Assembly: GCF_000611645.1 (NCBI RefSeq)
Contig: NW_014012569.1
Location: 4,674-17,600 of the forward strand
From: Monoraphidium neglectum
Taxonomy: Eukaryota > Chlorophyta > Chlorophyceae > Sphaeropleales > Selenastraceae
DNA: 12,927 nt
Direction: 5' to 3'
The translations under genes and the position numbers were made by a program. Positions 9,167 to 12,927 of the stretch are shown here, piece after piece. Positions within the stretch are counted from its first letter, which is position 1. Every line of letters begins with the position of its first letter. Below the pieces are notes generated by a model. It saw only the letters and a list, made by a program, of their open reading frames with translations. It was not told the origin of the DNA and did no database searches.

Positions 9167-10340
9167 ATGAGCGCAGATATCGAGCTCAACCTCCCCATCC
9201 CCGGGGGAACTTTTGGTGAGCGGAGGAACGGGGCTTTGGATGCATGCATACCATACTTCGTCTCCGGCTCCCCTGGCCCTGCCTTGACCTCTGTCTCTAT
9301 GTATTTTTCGTCAGCCCTCAGGTCGACACCAGCGGCGGACAGGTCCAGCGGCCTCTGCGCCGCACGCCGCGCCTCGTCGTGGCCCGGAACCAGCTCCTTG
9401 ATCCCCCTTCCCCAACCCGCGCTCCTACAGATGCGTTTGCTGATGCGGCAGGACAGGAAGAGGAGACTTCCGGAGCCGACGTCGTGCACCTGCGCATCCA
9501 GCAGCGCAACGGCAAGAAGTCCCTGACCACTGTGCAGGTGAGGGCGCGCACCCCCCCCCCCCTCCCCCGCTTTCTCAAGCAGCAGGCCGCTCCCTGCGTG
9601 CAGCGCGCACGTAGCGGTTGTGCCGACTGCGCCTGCCTGCGCTCACCTTGTTCAGCATGTGCGGCCCCGCAGGGCCTCAAGAAGAGCTACGACTACAAGA
9701 AGGTGCTCAAAGCCCTCAAGAAAGAGGTGCGTGCGTCGAGCAACGGCCCACCACACCTGCGACCCCCCATAGTCAAAGCAGAACCAGCGTGCCTCCGGCG
9801 CGCCCCGCCGACCCGGCTCTGGAGCCCGTTCTCACCTTTGCCGCTCGCAAATGGCCCCACGCGCGCAGTTTTGCTGCAACGGCACTGTGGTGGACGACCC
9901 CGAGCTGGGCAACGTGATCCAGCTGCAGGGCGACCAGCGCAAGAACGTGCTGCAGTTCCTCACGCAGGAGGGGCTTGTAAAGAAGGAGCTCATCAAGGTC
10001 CACGGTGAGGCTCGCATGGCGACGGCTTGCGGCCGCATGGGGCTGCATGGGGGTGGCGCGGGGGTTGCACGGTGGCGCGGGGGTTGCACGGGGGCGCTCG
10101 GGGATGGCGTGGGTCGCCTACAGCACATGCGGCCGCACGCCGTCCCCGAGCGGCCCCACGGCGGTGGCATGCGGCCGCCTACGGCACATGTGGTTTTATT
10201 GCGGGCCTCCACGAGGTTGTGTGGCGTGCAGATCATCTGATGTGGGAGGCCACGTATGGGAGGCCATTGCGCTGTAATAGGCTGGGGCCATTGCGGTTCT
10301 GATCTTTGTGAATGCCACGCAAAACCTCACAGGGTTCTAA
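9167..10340 (+). CDS. EIF1: Translation initiation factor eIF1 (SUI1 family)
   Basis: eIF1 binds the 40S subunit near the P site and enforces accurate AUG selection during scanning. Five exons with consistent phase: 9167-9215, 9431-9537, 9673-9726, 9869-10004 and 10333-10340. They total 354 bases, encoding 117 residues, close to the usual length of about 113. The protein opens MSADIELNLPIPGGTF. The SUI1 fold shows as VHLRIQQRNGKKSLTTVQ, GLKKSYDYKKVLKALKKE, FCCNGTVVDDPELG and NVIQLQGDQRKNVLQFL, and it ends in the expected KVHGF. Donors are GTGAG or GTGCG and acceptors are CAG. Exon 3 has only 18 codons, and the last exon carries just GG TTC TAA. An alternative would be a different last exon, but this one restores the conserved Gly-Phe end exactly. 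The gene is complete and appears functional. Confidence 0.97.
10052..10089 (+). repeat. Two exact tandem 19-bp repeats in eIF1 intron 4
   Basis: GGTGGCGCGGGGGTTGCAC occurs at 10052-10070 and again, adjoining, at 10071-10089. Further on in the same intron (10005-10332), GCCTACAGCACATG near 10117 and GCCTACGGCACATG near 10178 form a second, imperfect pair. This suggests the intron grew by local duplication. Confidence 0.85.
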
Positions 10341-10972
10341 GCGGCCGCCTGCCGGCCAAGTGGACAGTGCGGCGCAGCGCGGCGAGCCTGTTGCTTCTGA
10401 GCGCCCTGTCTCAGGGGTTGGTGGTTGGCGGCTGCGGGACGCGGTGCTGGGTGGCAAGGCAGGGCAGGCAACTAGAGGCTGTTTCCGAGGGCGCGCGCCG
10501 GGCGGCGGTGGCAGCGGTTGCGGCGGGCGGGCAGGGCTCAGCAGACGACGGGAGGATGTGATTGCGCAGGCAGGGGAGAGGCGGGGCGGGACGGGACGGG
10601 ATATGATCACACGGAGGGACGATGATGTCGACAGGCCACGGCAGGCAGATTGGTACGCAGCATTGCCTGTACTCGAGAGGGGGTCTTTGAGCACCCCTCT
10701 GTGCTGGCTCCTCTGAGTCGGAGCTACCGGCTGCACGGTCACGGCAGCATTTTGTCCACGCCCTGGTTGCAACCAAGTGCCGCTGTTTATTCTCCCAGCC
10801 GCGCTGAGCCCTCCTATTACCTCGCCTGTACACGTAAACACGCATTGTCCAGCCCGCCTGTGAAGGCGCTGCAATCGGTGCCTTTGTAGAGCCGCCCTCC
10901 GAGATGAGGCGCGCTGCCTTGCGCATTGCCTAACTTGCTTCCGCTTGCGTTGCGTTCGGCATGCCTGTGTAA
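10341..10972 (+). terminator. eIF1 3' UTR with TGTAA poly(A)-type signal at 10968-10972
   Basis: After the TAA at 10338-10340, the first plus-strand TGTAA is at 10968-10972, giving a 3' UTR of about 630 bases, which is common in chlorophytes. No coding signal is seen between. A second TGTAA at 11267-11271 is a later alternative. Confidence 0.5.
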
Positions 10973-11832
10973 CATTCACCCTGAAAGTTTGAGTTTTGCA
11001 GCGATTGTACACACCAGATGGTGTTTGGGGCAAGGGTGTGCGCCGTGCAGCCAGCTCACCATCCCACTGCACAGCATGACTGAATGACTGAATGACTGGG
11101 GTGATCAGCAGGCGCGCTGGCAGAAGATGCTGATATGATGCTTGTGGACGAAGATCCAAATGAGTCAGCCAACGTGCCCAGCATGCCTGACGTGCTCTAG
11201 CGTGAACACACCGGGATGGTTAGTGGCGCCGGCGTGGCATGGTTCAAGCCCTCGCATGCTGCCCTGTGTAATCTGACCCTGTTCTCTTGCTGCAACACCA
11301 CGCCACAAACACCACCGCGAAACAAGCGCCCTGCTTGGGCGCCTGCCTGGTGCCTGCAGGACGCGCCAGACGCGCAGCAGGAATGTGAGAAGTGGAAGCG
11401 GGTGCAAACAGTCCTCTGTTCCTGCCCCGTCAAACTGACATGTCTCGCATTTTCAAATGCCTCCAAAGTTTGGTATGGGCATCCACAAAGCCTGCATTGG
11501 GCATTTGTCATCCGTTGGGAGCAGCTGGTTGGGAGGCGACTGCAGCAGGTGCCGCACGACAGGTGGGTGCGGCATACAAAGCAGGTGGTGAGCCCACAGG
11601 TGGGTTCTTGTGGCTTCAGCGTCTCATTAGTGGTTTGCCTCGTGGCTTGTCTTTATCACCAGAGGAGGAGCAGACGACCGCTAGTCGCGAAGTCTCCCTC
11701 TTTGTTGTCCCGAGCCGCTACCCGCGGGTGACAGACCCTCTCGCAGCTAGCCACATCTACTGAACCAATCGATAGAGGCTCACAGCAGCACTGAGGGTGG
11801 GCACGGGCCCAGCTCGAGCCGCGGCTTCGACC
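10973..11832. other. Intergenic stretch without recognised gene
   Basis: This lies between the eIF1 poly(A)-type signal and the ATG of the F-box-like gene. Base composition is less GC-biased than in the coding exons, and the open frames on either strand (such as 11216-11731) match no family I know and lack the strong third-position GC of the real genes. The right part should hold the promoter and 5' UTR of the downstream gene. Confidence 0.5.
11077..11098 (+). repeat. Short tandem repeat, 8-bp unit TGACTGAA
   Basis: Nearly three copies of TGACTGAA (two complete, then TGACTG) lie in the non-coding stretch after eIF1. Likely a simple slippage product. Confidence 0.8.
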
Positions 11833-12927
11833 ATGATGGACCCTCACCCCTGCATCGACGCCAGGGAGGTGCCCTCTGCAGCTCTTCAGGTGAAAGCCTT
11901 TGAAATGCGACCGGGAACGCCGTTCCCAGCTTGAGGCCCTGGGTTGACGCACCCGGTGCGCCAGCAAGCGCCTCGCACGCCCTTTTGCGCCAGCCCGAGC
12001 CGCCCTGCCGCCTGGCCTGGCGGGCTGAGCCACGTGCTCAAGCCCCGCCCCCGCGCTGTACATGCACCTCTCGCGTGCCCGCAGGGCCTGCAGCAGTGGC
12101 TCTCGCCCGCTGACCTGCGCGCCGCGCGGCTCGCGTGCAAGGCGTGGTCGCACGAGTTGGGTGCCCTCGTATCCACCCTGGCGCTGCCGCCGGCGATGTG
12201 GCAGGGCGCCCTCGCGCCCGAGCCCCGTGGCGGCGGCGCCGCCGCCGCCGGCGCCGAGGAGGGCGCCGACGCCGCGACGGCCGCAATCCTTGGGAGCGCC
12301 AGCAGCGACCCCGACCTGGCGGCCTCAGAGATCCGCTGGCGGCCGCCGAAGCTGCCGCGGCAGGCGAGCGTGCCGGAGCCGCGCGTGCGCCGGTTGCGCG
12401 GGCGCGGCGGCGGCGGCGGCGACGACGCCGACGGCGCGGACGACGCGGCGCCGCGGCGCGACCAGGGGTGCGGTCCGGGGTCGGCGTCTGGGTCTGGGTC
12501 TGGGTGGCCGGTCGCCCACCGGCAGCAGCAGCGCCGCTCCGCCGAGCTGGAGCGCGAGCGCGAGCGCCGCCGCCGCATCGGCCAGGCCGCGGCCGCATTC
12601 CCCGCGGCCCGCGCGGTGCGGCTCGCGTGCGACCCCTCGCGGCCGGTCGACCCGGCCGCGGCCGCGGACGCGCTGGCGCAGCTCTCGGCGCTGCGCGGGG
12701 CGGCGTCCCTCAGCATATGCCGGCTGGGCAGCGACGGCGCGTGGCACGCGGCGCTGTCGGCACTGACAGCCCCCGCGGCCGCGCCGCGCAGCCGCGGCTG
12801 CGGCCGCGGCGGCGACTGTTGGGAGGAGGACAGGGAGGTCTCAGAGGCGGGGTCGAGCGACGACGACGACGACGACTGGAGCTACGACGACGCCGGGCGG
12901 CCGGCCGCGGCCGCCGCCGCGGCGCAC
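11833..12927 (+). CDS. Probable F-box-like protein, 5' part only
   Basis: Exon 1 (11833-11889) ends CTTCAG|GTGAAA and exon 2 starts at 12085 after a GTGCCCGCAG acceptor. Both are phase 0, and exon 2 stays open to the window edge (281 codons). The joined N-terminus reads DAREVPSAALQ then GLQQWLSPADLRAARLACKA, followed by WSHELGALVSTLALP. That is the F-box pattern (Leu-Pro start, helix, LSPADLRAARLVCKxW) common in algal F-box/LRR proteins, which bind SKP1 and recruit substrates for ubiquitination. The rest so far is low-complexity: Ala/Gly runs, an Arg/Glu helix (ELEREREREE-like, about residues 172-184), and an Asp6 run near the edge. Weak LRR-like pieces (AVRLACDPSRPVD, ALAQLSALRGAASLSI) appear. 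The start could be either of two adjacent ATGs (11833 or 11836). The LRR or substrate-binding part would lie outside. Confidence 0.65.

Noticed and set aside
10273..10277. TGTAA as the eIF1 polyadenylation signal
   Set aside because: It lies inside intron 4, before the exon that restores the conserved Gly-Phe end. Kept only as a possible premature site.
11216..11731. Plus-strand open frame of 171 codons after eIF1
   Set aside because: No family resemblance, no high third-position GC, and no support from context. It probably arises by chance.

Overview
This is nuclear DNA of a eukaryote, most likely a chlorophyte green alga (volvocine or Chlamydomonas-like), though I cannot name the species. 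Four signs point there. The genes are GC-rich and cut by many short GT-AG introns with GTGAG or GTGCG donors. TGTAA poly(A)-type signals follow gene ends. Dinucleotide (CA)n and CAG-type repeats abound. The gene families are plant-lineage types. I reconstructed the genes by hand, joining open frames at splice sites that keep the reading phase.

Layout, left to right: (1) about 85-3573, minus strand: a SET-domain lysine methyltransferase of the SMYD-like, MYND-less plant type, with an organelle-like presequence, an RGG-rich region and an acidic region at its N-terminus. Its C-terminal end runs off the left edge. (2) 4140-7979, minus strand: a nine-exon MKP1-type dual-specificity phosphatase with a gelsolin-like domain. 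It carries a roughly 97-residue, polyglutamine-containing insertion just before its catalytic P-loop. Two TGTAA signals at 3856-3881 mark its probable 3' end. (3) 7980-9166: a divergent intergenic region holding a perfect 12-bp inverted repeat, a 36-unit CA repeat and a TGACGTCA palindrome. (4) 9167-10340, plus strand: a complete five-exon translation initiation factor eIF1 (SUI1), 117 residues, whose last exon carries only 8 coding bases. (5) 10341-11832: the eIF1 3' UTR, then sequence with no recognised gene. (6) 11833 to the right edge, plus strand: the 5' part of a probable F-box-like protein.

The genes look like independent single-copy nuclear loci, not a cluster with a shared task; the only clear joint arrangement is the head-to-head MKP1/eIF1 pair. 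The most notable structural pattern is that (CA)n tracts on the coding strand lie 20-26 nt upstream of the 3' splice site in three introns of two different genes. I see no mobile element, CRISPR array, tRNA or rRNA.
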